16,287 bases of DNA. Origin: B1-G15 sp964346135 (GTDB lineage: Archaea; Thermoproteota; Bathyarchaeia; Bathyarchaeales; Bathyarchaeaceae). The DNA lies in contig CAYFTS010000057.1 in NCBI GenBank assembly GCA_964346135.1, positions 1-16,287 on the forward strand, given 5' to 3'. Both the position numbers and the translations under genes were made by a program. The notes under the pieces were generated by a model, which was not told the DNA's origin, did no database searches, and worked only from the letters and a program-made list of their open reading frames with translations. Positions 1-6,629 of the stretch are shown here, one piece after another (position 1 is the first letter of the stretch; every line of letters starts with the position of its first letter).

Positions 1-6
1 AAAATA

Positions 7-345
7 GTGATTAAAATGACGGAGATATCCTTCAACGAATTTATGAAACTCGACATGAGAGTAGGAAAGGTTGTTGAAGCCGAACCCATAGCTGGCTCCA
101 GAAACCTAATCCGCATGATAGTGGACTTTGGAACTGAAAAAAGACAGAGTGTTGCAGGACTGCTACAATGGTATAAACCGGAAGAACTGATAGGCAACAC
201 GTACGCGTTCCTTTTGAACTTGCAAAGAAAGAAGTTTATGGGTGTAGAGTCACAATGCATGGTTTTTGCGGCGGAAGACAACAAAGGCAACGTAATTTTG
301 ATTAAACCAGAAAAAGACGTGGAAATAGGAAGCAAAATCCACTAG
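7..345 (+). CDS. Small tRNA-binding OB-fold protein (MetRS C-terminal/Arc1p-like domain)
   Basis: A stand-alone OB-fold domain of the kind found at the C-terminus of methionyl-tRNA synthetase (MetG beta-type) and in Arc1p/EMAPII proteins; family members bind tRNA non-specifically and can act in trans on MetRS. The family pattern is visible: the KLDMRVGKVVEAE stretch near residues 14-26, then RQSVAGL near 46-52, YKPEEL near 56-61, and KKFMGVESQCM near 74-84, ending in an acidic-basic tail. At 112 residues it matches the free-standing form. The GTG at 7 is followed three codons later by an ATG at 16, and either could be the start; the frame is also open to the window edge, so a start further left cannot be excluded. 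It converges on rfcL with only 25 bp between the stop codons. Family assignment is firm; its physiological partner is inferred. Confidence 0.85.
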   Translation: MIKMTEISFNEFMKLDMRVGKVVEAEPIAGSRNLIRMIVDFGTEKRQSVAGLLQWYKPEELIGNTYAFLLNLQRKKFMGVESQCMVFAAEDNKGNVILIKPEKDVEIGSKIH

Positions 346-370
346 AACTCCCGAAACTAACAGGAACACC

Positions 371-1633
371 CTAACCAACAATGTTTCCAAGAATAGCCTT
401 AGCTCTCCCCTCACTTCCAGCAAGATACTTGATCATGCTTTCATCCACATCAAGCCATCTAGCTATTCCCGCCGCCATTTCCGCGTTAGCCTCAAAAATC
501 ACCCGTAGGTAAGGCAGAACATCCTTCACCGCTCGAGTGGAGGAAACATGCATCTTTCTCTTTATCTTCATGCCAATCAGCGATCGCATGTCTCTCTCCC
601 GTTTAGTTCTACCTAACCATCGTAGGCGTTCTGGAAACTTGAAAGGAATCCATCCAGAAGATTTTGTTCTCTGCTTAGACATGGCTACGCCAGCCGTCAT
701 AAAATCAAAAACGTAGCGAAGCAATCTCCAATTCTGCGTTGCTCTGATTCGCCCTCGATACACGTCAGCTGTTGCAAGCGCGTCCATAGCCATAGCTAAG
801 TCCCGGGCATCAGTCAATTGATGCGGCACGTTCTCGTAAATCCACTGAAATAGCATGTCTGGATCTACATCTGCCGCGTCAATTGCGCTTTTTGCCTCTA
901 CACAATCTCTTGCGCGAAAGATTGTGTTCAAAACTTTGAAGATGACGTCTTTTCGATCTCTCTCAGCCAGCCAAGCCACATCCTCGAATGTAAGCTGTCT
1001 CCGACCTTGCGCCAACGCCTGCAAATCATTCACTGCCGAGCGGACATCTCTTCCAGACCGCTCAGCAATCAACTTGAGTGCTCTTTCATCCGCTTCAATT
1101 CCTTCAATTACACAAATATTCTTCAAATGTTTAGCCACCTGTATAACAGTGGGCTTCTTGAACTCTATGAGTAAACAATAGCTGCGAAGACTGGAAAACT
1201 TGGTATCATAAGCGTTGTTGGCTATGAGCACAACTGGGCAACGCGCAGTTTTGATTGTTTCAATAACTGCTCTAACTCCACCTCGATCTGAGGTTCCTGT
1301 GATTCCGTCTAACTCATCCAGTAGAATCATCCGTTTGCCTCCAAACAAAGTTGAGTATTGAGAGGCTAAACCCGCAAATCGCTGCACAGCGTCTGCTGTT
1401 CTGTAATCACTTGCGTTTTTTTCCACTAACTCCATTTTCAAGTCGTTCGCTAAAGCCTCAACTGAGACAGTTTTTCCGATGCCAGGGGGTCCGTAGAGAA
1501 GTGTTGCTCGTTTCTTAGGAGCTCCTTTGTTCCATGACTCTATCCAGTTGGTTAGTTTTTGAATTGGCTCTTTGTTTCCCACAACTTCTGAGAGTGTTCG
1601 AGGCTTGTGTTTCACTGTCCAAGCGGTGTACAC
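371..1633 (-). CDS. rfcL: Replication factor C large subunit
   Basis: Large subunit of the archaeal clamp loader, an AAA+ ATPase that opens the PCNA ring and loads it onto primed DNA with RfcS. Seen: an N-terminal WTVKHKPRTLSEVVGN motif, Walker A GPPGIGKT at residues 48-55, NASD near 73-76, and Walker B ILLDELD at 103-109; the rest is helical lid and collar. It starts with GTG, five bases after the rfcS stop; a purine-rich GGGGCGG at the end of rfcS is a plausible ribosome binding site, so the two are translated in tandem. At 420 residues it is shorter than many archaeal homologues (near 480). It ends in KAILGNIVG without the lysine-rich tail and PIP-box (Qxx[hydrophobic]xxFF) often seen there. 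The next bases after the stop run straight into the convergent gene, so no lost tail is evident. Confidence 0.95.
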   Translation of the reverse strand: MYTAWTVKHKPRTLSEVVGNKEPIQKLTNWIESWNKGAPKKRATLLYGPPGIGKTVSVEALANDLKMELVEKNASDYRTADAVQRFAGLASQYSTLFGGKRMILLDELDGITGTSDRGGVRAVIETIKTARCPVVLIANNAYDTKFSSLRSYCLLIEFKKPTVIQVAKHLKNICVIEGIEADERALKLIAERSGRDVRSAVNDLQALAQGRRQLTFEDVAWLAERDRKDVIFKVLNTIFRARDCVEAKSAIDAADVDPDMLFQWIYENVPHQLTDARDLAMAMDALATADVYRGRIRATQNWRLLRYVFDFMTAGVAMSKQRTKSSGWIPFKFPERLRWLGRTKRERDMRSLIGMKIKRKMHVSSTRAVKDVLPYLRVIFEANAEMAAGIARWLDVDESMIKYLAGSEGRAKAILGNIVG

Positions 1634-1638
1634 GCTTG

Positions 1639-2610
1639 CTAACCGCCCCTTTGCACTTCGTGGCCAGCTTCAGTTAGTCGAGCTAATAAGGCGCTCAGCT
1701 GAACTTCGTCGTCGGCTCCTTGTATCAAGCGGAAGTCAATTTCGCCAATCGCTTCTGCCAGTTTAATTTTCCATCTTTCTGGAAGTTGGGAACGGAAAAT
1801 TTCGATGTGAACTTGTCGAATGATGTCGCTTCCCGTCAATCCATACTTCCAGATCATCTCCCTCAGCTTGTTTCTGGCTTCAACGAAATTGCCTTTCATA
1901 GCCAACAAAATCATATTTTGGACATCTGCGGGGTTGGCTCTGCCGACCACTGAATACATGGTTTCGGTGTCAATCGCTCTACCCAACGAAGCAGCCGCCT
2001 GTAATGCGTTAACTGCTTTTCGCAAGTCCCCGCCAGAAACTTCAAAGATAGCATTAAACCCTTTGTCAAGCACTTCCACGTTTTCTTTTTGAATAATTTT
2101 TTGCAGGTAAGTTTGCTGATCTTCTTTTGATAAGTAGGTAAAACGGAAAGGTGCACATCTCGACTGGATGGGTTCAATAATTTTGCTCGAATAGTTACAA
2201 ATAAGGATGAATCGACAGGTTTCGGTGAAGCGTTCCATGGTGCGTCTCAACGCTTGCTGGGCATCTCTTGTCATGTTGTCTGCTTCGTCCAAAATCATGA
2301 TTTTGAACGGTATTTCACCTATAGATCGGGTTCGAGCAAACGTTTTCACCGTTTCTCTCACCACATTGATGCCGCGTTCATCACTTGCATTCAACTCCTT
2401 AAGATGCCCTCTGTAGTTTTCACCGTAAAGGTCATGGGCTAAACAAAGTGCAGCAGTTGTTTTACCAGTTCCCGGCGGACCGGCGAAGATACAGTGAGGG
2501 ATGTTCCTAGCCTTAACGAAGCTCTTCAGTCGTTCTACTATTTCTTTCTGGTTCATTATTTCATCAAGTGATTTAGGGCGATACTTCTCTGCCCACATTT
2601 CGTAACTCAA
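1639..2610 (-). CDS. rfcS: Replication factor C small subunit
   Basis: Small subunit of the clamp loader, usually present in four copies per pentameric RFC. Seen: WAEKYRPKSLDEI at residues 6-18, Walker A GPPGTGKT at 44-51, NASDERGI at 74-81, Walker B MILDEAD at 105-111, and the arginine-finger SRC motif at 150-152 that completes the neighbour's active site. At 323 residues it is full length and carries no intein, unlike some archaeal rfcS genes. A TTG start at 2610 is preferred because a perfect TGGAGG lies 8 nt upstream; the alternative ATG at 2598 would put that site 20 nt away. It is followed by rfcL. It lies 95 bp downstream of ccmB on the same strand, so readthrough from the ccm operon is possible but a separate promoter is also plausible. 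Confidence 0.96.
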   Translation of the reverse strand: MSYEMWAEKYRPKSLDEIMNQKEIVERLKSFVKARNIPHCIFAGPPGTGKTTAALCLAHDLYGENYRGHLKELNASDERGINVVRETVKTFARTRSIGEIPFKIMILDEADNMTRDAQQALRRTMERFTETCRFILICNYSSKIIEPIQSRCAPFRFTYLSKEDQQTYLQKIIQKENVEVLDKGFNAIFEVSGGDLRKAVNALQAAASLGRAIDTETMYSVVGRANPADVQNMILLAMKGNFVEARNKLREMIWKYGLTGSDIIRQVHIEIFRSQLPERWKIKLAEAIGEIDFRLIQGADDEVQLSALLARLTEAGHEVQRGG

Positions 2611-2618
2611 ACTCTAAG

Positions 2619-2624
2619 CCTCCA
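2619..2624 (-). promoter_or_regulatory. Ribosome binding site of rfcS
   Basis: TGGAGG on the minus strand, 8 nt before the TTG at 2610. This is the spacing expected for a Shine-Dalgarno element, and it decides the TTG start over the ATG 12 bases further in. Confidence 0.7.
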
Positions 2625-2705
2625 CGGTTTATTTAGGAACACCTGTGATAATAACAGTATCGACTAGAGGCGTTCTATGCGCGCATAAGCAATAAAATGT
2701 ATTGT

Positions 2706-3392
2706 TTACTCTTCCAGAACAAACTTGAATGTTAGATTCTCCACAGCGATAATGCTGAATAAAAACGCAAAAAGCAAGGTTAATTCTGGCAACACATCCA
2801 TACGTGCAAAACCGCCAATGATCTTGTTTGTCGCGTTAACCGACGAGATTAACACTGGCAAGCAAACAGGGAAGAGTAAGAAGGATAAAAGAAGAGTTTT
2901 TCCTTCAGAAAACATAACAAGCCCTGAGATGAAAGAACCAGCCAATGCAAGGTCGATACCTCCAAGAATAAAGATCGCTAAGAAATCCAGAACGTTTGCA
3001 GGCAACTTGAGATTTAAAAACACGATAGAGAATGGGAGCAGCACTGCTTCAATTAGCAGAAGCAGTATCGCTGCATACAGAGTTTTTCCAAGCAAAATCG
3101 AGAATGATGAACAAGGAAGAGTTTTTAGGCCTCCAAGAGTTCCTCGGTCCATTTCTCGGGTGAAAGATGTTGTAAAGGTCAGTATGCTAGTGAAGAAAAG
3201 AACCATCCAAAGAGCCGCAGAAACTACTTCTGGGCTGGTTGCAATGGCGCCACCCCATGCGAAACTGAACAGCAAGACTGAACTAACAGAAAACGTGATT
3301 ATAGACAAAATTTCATAAATTCGCCTAAACTCTGTCCTAAGATCTTTTTCCGCTATTCTAATTGCCGCTGATTTTTTCAAGGGATTCTTCAC
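2706..3392 (-). CDS. ccmB: Haem ABC exporter permease CcmB
   Basis: Membrane subunit that with CcmA, CcmC and CcmD forms the complex releasing holo-CcmE for cytochrome c maturation. The sequence shows an amphipathic N-terminus containing EKDLRTEFRR near residues 15-24, typical of CcmB, then about six hydrophobic segments separated by short loops, including a REMDRGTLGGLKTLP stretch near 79-93 that matches the CcmB cytoplasmic loop. 228 residues is the usual length. The GTG start directly abuts the ccmA stop (TAGGTG), so the two are almost certainly translationally coupled, with the AGGTG itself overlapping the start. Last gene of the ccmC-D-E-A-B operon; 95 bp of non-coding sequence then separate it from rfcS. 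Confidence 0.88.
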   Translation of the reverse strand: MKNPLKKSAAIRIAEKDLRTEFRRIYEILSIITFSVSSVLLFSFAWGGAIATSPEVVSAALWMVLFFTSILTFTTSFTREMDRGTLGGLKTLPCSSFSILLGKTLYAAILLLLIEAVLLPFSIVFLNLKLPANVLDFLAIFILGGIDLALAGSFISGLVMFSEGKTLLLSFLLFPVCLPVLISSVNATNKIIGGFARMDVLPELTLLFAFLFSIIAVENLTFKFVLEE

Positions 3393-4031
3393 CTAAAATC
3401 TTGTGTCTTGCACTAGTTTGCCTTTATTCAGAAAAATTCCTCTTTTGCAGAGTCGCTTTGCCCAGTCCAGTGAATGTGAGGAGACCAATAACGTCTTTTT
3501 CTTCTGTTGTTTAAAGTATCTTACGAGAAGGTTATTCGTTTCTTCATCTAAGCCCGCGAAGAATTCGTCGACTATGACTAGATCAGGATTGTGAACCAGT
3601 GCTCTTGCGATGTCAGCTCTTTTTCTTAAGCCATAAGATAATTGCTTGACTGGTGCTCTATACCATTCCTCCAAGTTCAAAAGCGTAATTATCTCTTCCA
3701 AGTCTTGACTCGCTGGAAAGAATTTTTGATAAAAGAGAAGGTTTTCCTCGACAGTAAGCTCGTCGTACAAAAAACTCTCATGCGCTACGAAGCCTATTTG
3801 CCTTCTTACTTTTTCCCCATTTTTGATCATGTCTTTGCCATAGATTTTAACACTGCCAGATGATGGAAAAAGATGAGTAGCCACCGTTTTCATTAGCGTG
3901 GTCTTTCCCGCTCCGTTTGGACCCAAAACGGCCACAGAATCACCATGTTCAATCTCTACGGAAAGGGAATAAAGAGCCACCGTGTATCCGTATTTCTTTG
4001 AAACATCGATAATCTCAACGGCGGCAGTCAT
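3393..4031 (-). CDS. ccmA: Haem ABC exporter ATPase CcmA
   Basis: Cytoplasmic ATPase of the CcmABCD complex; ATP hydrolysis drives release of haem-loaded CcmE from CcmC. Motifs seen: Walker A GPNGAGKT at residues 37-44, a Q-loop position occupied by histidine (VAHES, H84) as in several CcmA and related ABC proteins, a degenerate signature LSYGLRKR at 131-138, Walker B LVIVDE at 151-156, a D-loop GLD, and the switch histidine H186 in SSH. 212 residues, close to the CcmA norm and without extra domains. ATG start, 11 bp after the ccmE stop, and its own stop touches the ccmB start. Sequence alone could describe a generic ABC ATPase; the neighbours ccmB, ccmC and ccmE fix the assignment. Confidence 0.92.
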   Translation of the reverse strand: MTAAVEIIDVSKKYGYTVALYSLSVEIEHGDSVAVLGPNGAGKTTLMKTVATHLFPSSGSVKIYGKDMIKNGEKVRRQIGFVAHESFLYDELTVEENLLFYQKFFPASQDLEEIITLLNLEEWYRAPVKQLSYGLRKRADIARALVHNPDLVIVDEFFAGLDEETNNLLVRYFKQQKKKTLLVSSHSLDWAKRLCKRGIFLNKGKLVQDTRF

Positions 4032-4042
4032 CGAATCAAACT

Positions 4043-4498
4043 CTACCTTTTTTTCCTTTTGGATAAGGTTATCGATATCAGAGAGAAACCGATGGCTACA
4101 GAGCCTAGAATGAGGGCTATCGGGAAAATCGGCATAGAAAACAGTGAAGCCTGATCTTGGCTTTCATATTTTGAGGGACATTTGGCGAGTATTTGAGAAG
4201 CCTGTATGGTTCGTGGTGAAACCAGTTCTCCAACAGCCACTGACTGTTGCCCCTCAGCAAAATTTGAAACAGGCTCTCCTGTATAAACTACGCTGATTGT
4301 TGATTCTCCATCTGTGAGGGAAAAATTCATTGAACCATCCATTCCCTGCTTTGTTGACCCGTTGACGACTGTTCCTATCACTTGAACCTGTCCATTGAGG
4401 TAAGCCTCTGGGTTGTCTACGATTTGCGAAACATTTTGATACGGGTCTACATAGGTCAAGAACGCATTGTAAGCGAACACACTGCTCAAGACCAGCAA
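4043..4498 (-). CDS. ccmE: Haem chaperone CcmE, CxxxY type
   Basis: Membrane-anchored chaperone that holds haem covalently on the outer face of the membrane and passes it to CcmF. The OB-fold core is clear: VSQIVDNPEAYLNGQVQVIG near residues 23-42, FSLTDGE near 59-65, a short YTG strand, and LAKCPSKY at 104-111. Most CcmE proteins have LAKHDExY here, with histidine as the haem ligand; this one has C107 in a CxxxY motif, as in archaeal and Desulfovibrio System I* proteins. Unusually, a second hydrophobic segment (about 123-145) and a basic KRKKR end follow it. Coordinates use the first canonical start, TTG at 4498, but this truncates the N-terminal anchor: the same frame is open back to 4534 and supplies its basic and hydrophobic beginning. 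Real length is probably near 163 residues. Confidence 0.9.
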   Translation of the reverse strand: MLVLSSVFAYNAFLTYVDPYQNVSQIVDNPEAYLNGQVQVIGTVVNGSTKQGMDGSMNFSLTDGESTISVVYTGEPVSNFAEGQQSVAVGELVSPRTIQASQILAKCPSKYESQDQASLFSMPIFPIALILGSVAIGFSLISITLSKRKKR

Positions 4499-4547
4499 GA
4501 CGGCAGCAACAACTATAATGTATTTTATGCGGATTCAGTTTTCCCCC
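4499..4547 (-). other. ccmE: Probable true 5' end of ccmE: anchor codons, ATC start candidate and Shine-Dalgarno
   Basis: Reading back from the TTG at 4498, the open frame continues for 12 codons (IRIKYIIVVAAV) to the TGA that ends ccmD at 4535-4537. These codons give the positive residues and first half of the signal anchor that CcmE needs. None is ATG, GTG or TTG. A strong GGGGG (4543-4547) sits 8 nt before an ATC at 4532-4534; ATA at 4526-4528 is the next candidate. ccmD and ccmE are in the same frame, separated only by that TGA. Initiation at AUC or AUA is an inference. Confidence 0.5.
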
Positions 4548-4660
4548 TTTTTCAAGTCATTTAATCTCTTTTCAATTTCGGATAAACGTTTACCAAGCCA
4601 GAAGAAAACAATCAAAATAATTCCCCAATAAACAGCGGACACAATGAAAAGCTCAACCAC
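4535..4660 (-). CDS. ccmD: Haem exporter small subunit CcmD-like
   Basis: A 41-residue protein with one transmembrane helix (about residues 4-22, AVYWGIILIVFFWLG) followed by a charged amphipathic helix KRLSEIEKRLNDLKKGEN. This is the CcmD plan: one helix with aromatic residues, then a cytoplasmic stretch of basic and acidic residues. CcmD holds CcmA, CcmB, CcmC and CcmE together and is needed for CcmE release. The position between ccmC and ccmE is the usual one. GTG start at 4660 overlaps the end of ccmC by 8 bp, with GAGGGTG about 10 nt upstream; a TTG at 4663 in the same frame is an alternative. Sequence identity in this family is low, so the call rests on size, topology and position. Confidence 0.75.
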   Translation of the reverse strand: MVELFIVSAVYWGIILIVFFWLGKRLSEIEKRLNDLKKGEN

Positions 4661-5339
4661 CAACTTTTTGCACCCTCTTCTCATAGGTTAACACGCGAAT
4701 TTGATCTTGTACACGCCATAGACTATACATCGTTCTTAGCATTAATAGATATATTAGAGATGCAGCGACGAGATTTAAGAATAACGTCTCTAGCATTGGT
4801 TGGGTTATGGAGATACCTGTTCCGCTTATTATTTGAGGATGAAGTGTCTGCCAAAGTCTAACAGACATATAGCTTAAAGGAACCGTAGTAAATGCTAAAA
4901 TGTTATATACAGCACCGATTGATGCTCGCTTCTCTATGTTCCCTATGGATAGACGCAGTGAAACATATCCCATGTACGCTATCCACAGTATGAGTGTTGT
5001 AGTTTGTCGCGGATCCCAGTTCCAGTAAGCTCCCCACGCTACTTTTGACCAGATAGAACCAGTCACTAACGCCATTGCTCCATAGAGTAAACCTAAAATG
5101 GCAGAAACTTCGGCAAGAGTGTCGTAAACAAAATTCTTTTTCACTAAGTAAAGTATGCTGCTCAATAGGGCGATGCCCAATGAGAGATAGCACACCCAAG
5201 CAGCTGGTGTGTGGATGTAAAAAATTCTATAAAGATCGCCCATTGTAACTTCTGGAGGAGCAGCTACGAAAGCTGCATACGAGGCGGTGACGTTAACAAA
5301 GATTACAACGAAAAGATAAACAATGTTACGGATTTCCAT
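4653..5339 (-). CDS. ccmC: Haem delivery protein CcmC
   Basis: Polytopic membrane protein of the haem-handling (WWD) superfamily that attaches haem to CcmE. Seen: about six transmembrane segments, the external histidine in YIHTPAAW (H43), the tryptophan-rich WWD region WGAYWNWDPRQTTTLILW at residues 102-119, and the second external histidine in LWQTLHPQ (H167). The paired histidines and the WWD region bind haem in the family. 228 residues is the standard CcmC length and much shorter than CcmF. ATG start at 5339 with GAGGAAGGA upstream. First gene of the ccmC-D-E-A-B operon; a TATA-like element at 5379-5390 is well placed to drive it. It ends overlapping ccmD. Confidence 0.95.
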   Translation of the reverse strand: MEIRNIVYLFVVIFVNVTASYAAFVAAPPEVTMGDLYRIFYIHTPAAWVCYLSLGIALLSSILYLVKKNFVYDTLAEVSAILGLLYGAMALVTGSIWSKVAWGAYWNWDPRQTTTLILWIAYMGYVSLRLSIGNIEKRASIGAVYNILAFTTVPLSYMSVRLWQTLHPQIISGTGISITQPMLETLFLNLVAASLIYLLMLRTMYSLWRVQDQIRVLTYEKRVQKVGG

Positions 5340-5368
5340 TTGATCTATCCTTCCTCATCTGAATCGGG

Positions 5369-5417
5369 TGAGAATAATGCATATAAATGCTCTCTTAAAA
5401 TTTTCTATGAGAATAAT
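5369..5417. repeat. Two direct copies of TGAGAATAAT flanking the divergent promoter
   Basis: Perfect 10-base direct repeats at 5369-5378 and 5408-5417 lie on either side of the TATA-like element between ccmC and the cytochrome gene. Same orientation, 39 bp apart start to start. Position suggests a regulator binding site; no regulator is identified. Confidence 0.45.
5379..5390. promoter_or_regulatory. Shared TATA-like element between ccmC and the CxxCH protein gene
   Basis: GCATATAAATGC has imperfect dyad symmetry (GCAT and ATGC arms) and reads as an archaeal TATA box on both strands: TTTATATG toward ccmC and ATATAAAT toward the cytochrome gene. Transcription starting about 25 nt away would leave a short leader of some 15-20 nt for ccmC and about 45 nt for the plus-strand gene. 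The assignment is by pattern and spacing only. Confidence 0.5.
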
Positions 5418-5455
5418 CTAAGAAAACTTGCTTAAAACTTATAGGTGTGCAAACA

Positions 5456-5923
5456 ATGAGAGTAAAAAAGAAATGGAAGAATACTCTTTTCAATCTAGCC
5501 ATAATTGTTTTGATTGTCTTCACCATTGGGGCTTTTATTGTTTCACCGTTAACAAAAGCTAGACCTACATACGTAAAGGATTTGCCACAATCACTGAAAA
5601 ATTATTGCATTGTCTGTCACACAGCCTCGTCTGGAGGACCACTAAATGTATTCGGAGAAGACTATTCGAGGTTAGGTTTAAACATAAACGCAACAGCTAA
5701 TCTAGATTCAGATGGAGACGGTTTCACCAATGAGGAGGAACTCTCAGCGGGTACATTTCCAGGAGACTCAAACTCTTACCCTGGCTCTTCTATTCGGAGC
5801 ATGCCTGTTTTTGAATTATTAGTTTTAGTTGTTGCTTCGTTGTCCGTCGTTTTGCTTATATTTGGTGTTTATAGACGCAAAATGAAAGAGAAACATGTGA
5901 AAGCAGACTTGCAAAACAACTGA
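5456..5923 (+). CDS. Membrane-anchored CxxCH protein, candidate monohaem cytochrome c
   Basis: A 155-residue protein with a basic N-terminus (VKKKWKN), a transmembrane helix or uncleaved signal (about residues 11-29), a short exported domain, and a C-terminal helix (about 116-137) with a basic cytoplasmic tail. The exported domain has one haem c attachment motif, CIVCH at 51-55, followed by a GGPLNVFGEDY stretch and a calcium-loop-like DSDGDGFTNEEE at 84-95. This arrangement resembles the CxxCH plus DxDxDG modules seen in extracellular cytochrome-like and temptin-like proteins. The gene sits divergent from ccmC and between two ccm operons, so it is a natural Ccm substrate, though haem binding is inferred. 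ATG at 5456 is chosen because AGGTG lies 8 nt upstream; a GTG at 5447 would overlap that site. No sixth haem ligand can be assigned. Confidence 0.75.
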   Translation: MRVKKKWKNTLFNLAIIVLIVFTIGAFIVSPLTKARPTYVKDLPQSLKNYCIVCHTASSGGPLNVFGEDYSRLGLNINATANLDSDGDGFTNEEELSAGTFPGDSNSYPGSSIRSMPVFELLVLVVASLSVVLLIFGVYRRKMKEKHVKADLQNN

Positions 5924-5954
5924 TTTGTTTGATGCCTATCATTTCTTTAACTAA

Positions 5955-6629
5955 TCAGAGTCCAACTTGAACAACATAATAGTAGATTAAATAAGCTCCG
6001 ATGAAAATAAGAAGCAAACCGCTTAGTCTCCTAATTAACGGGGTCAACTCTGCTATCCTTTTGAGTAACATATGTCCAGCCTTTGAAACAGTAATTGTAA
6101 TCAAAATCAATGGGAACCCCATTCCTAAGGCATAAACAATAAATGTGATCCAAGCCTCGACGGCGCCTCCAGCTGCAAAGGCGCAAAATAGAGTCGAAAA
6201 GAACACTGGAGTTGTGCAACTGATGGTCGCCAACCCATAAACTATACCGTAGAAGAACAACCCTACGAGACCTTTTCGCTCAGGCGCTTTGATTGGGATC
6301 ATGAACCATGGCAACTTTAGTTCCATCAACAACACGATTCCCATGAAGATTGTTAAGGTTCCAGCAAGGAGTTCAAGAACCCAAACATAAGAATTCACTA
6401 AGTTCCTAGCTAACGAAGCCACACCGCCAATAATAGAAAACACAGTCAACAATCCTAGGCTGCAGGCTATGCCTCCAACAGCCGCATTTTTAAGGTTAGT
6501 TCTTGTTCCAAAATAATATCCAACATATCCAGGAAGCATTGGAAATCCACATGGAGAGAAAAGCGCCAAAAACCCTGCTGAAAATATAAAAGAAACTGAA
6601 GTCAAAATGTCGAAAGCCATGTGTTTCAA
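5955..6629 (-). CDS. ccdA: CcdA/DsbD-type transmembrane thiol-disulfide transporter
   Basis: Carries electrons from cytoplasmic thioredoxin across the membrane to outward-facing thiol proteins, here most likely the CcmG-like thioredoxin encoded just upstream. Seen: about six transmembrane segments and the two intramembrane cysteines of the family, C27 in SPCGFPMLPGY and C138 in ISCTTPVF, each beside prolines in equivalent positions of the two three-helix halves. 224 residues matches the minimal CcdA form without DsbD's alpha and gamma domains. The TTG at 6629 overlaps the upstream stop by 4 bp (TTGA); an ATG at 6620 is an equally good alternative. Last gene of the ccmF operon; 31 bp separate it from the convergent cytochrome gene. 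Confidence 0.92.
   Translation of the reverse strand: MKHMAFDILTSVSFIFSAGFLALFSPCGFPMLPGYVGYYFGTRTNLKNAAVGGIACSLGLLTVFSIIGGVASLARNLVNSYVWVLELLAGTLTIFMGIVLLMELKLPWFMIPIKAPERKGLVGLFFYGIVYGLATISCTTPVFFSTLFCAFAAGGAVEAWITFIVYALGMGFPLILITITVSKAGHMLLKRIAELTPLIRRLSGLLLIFIGAYLIYYYVVQVGL

Noticed and set aside
1..345. A truncated full-length methionyl-tRNA synthetase at the window edge
   Set aside because: Plausible starts (GTG 7, ATG 16) immediately precede the OB-fold domain and free-standing forms of this size are common, although the frame is open to the edge.
2725..3318. Plus-strand ORF of 197 codons opposite ccmB
   Set aside because: Rich in Ser, Lys and Arg as expected from the complement of a membrane protein gene; ccmB on the other strand fits its family and operon.
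4535..4537. The TGA between ccmD and ccmE as a selenocysteine codon
   Set aside because: No SECIS-like structure was evident, the TGA is in a junction of two complete proteins, and cysteines in hdrA are coded normally. Readthrough is kept only as a minor alternative.
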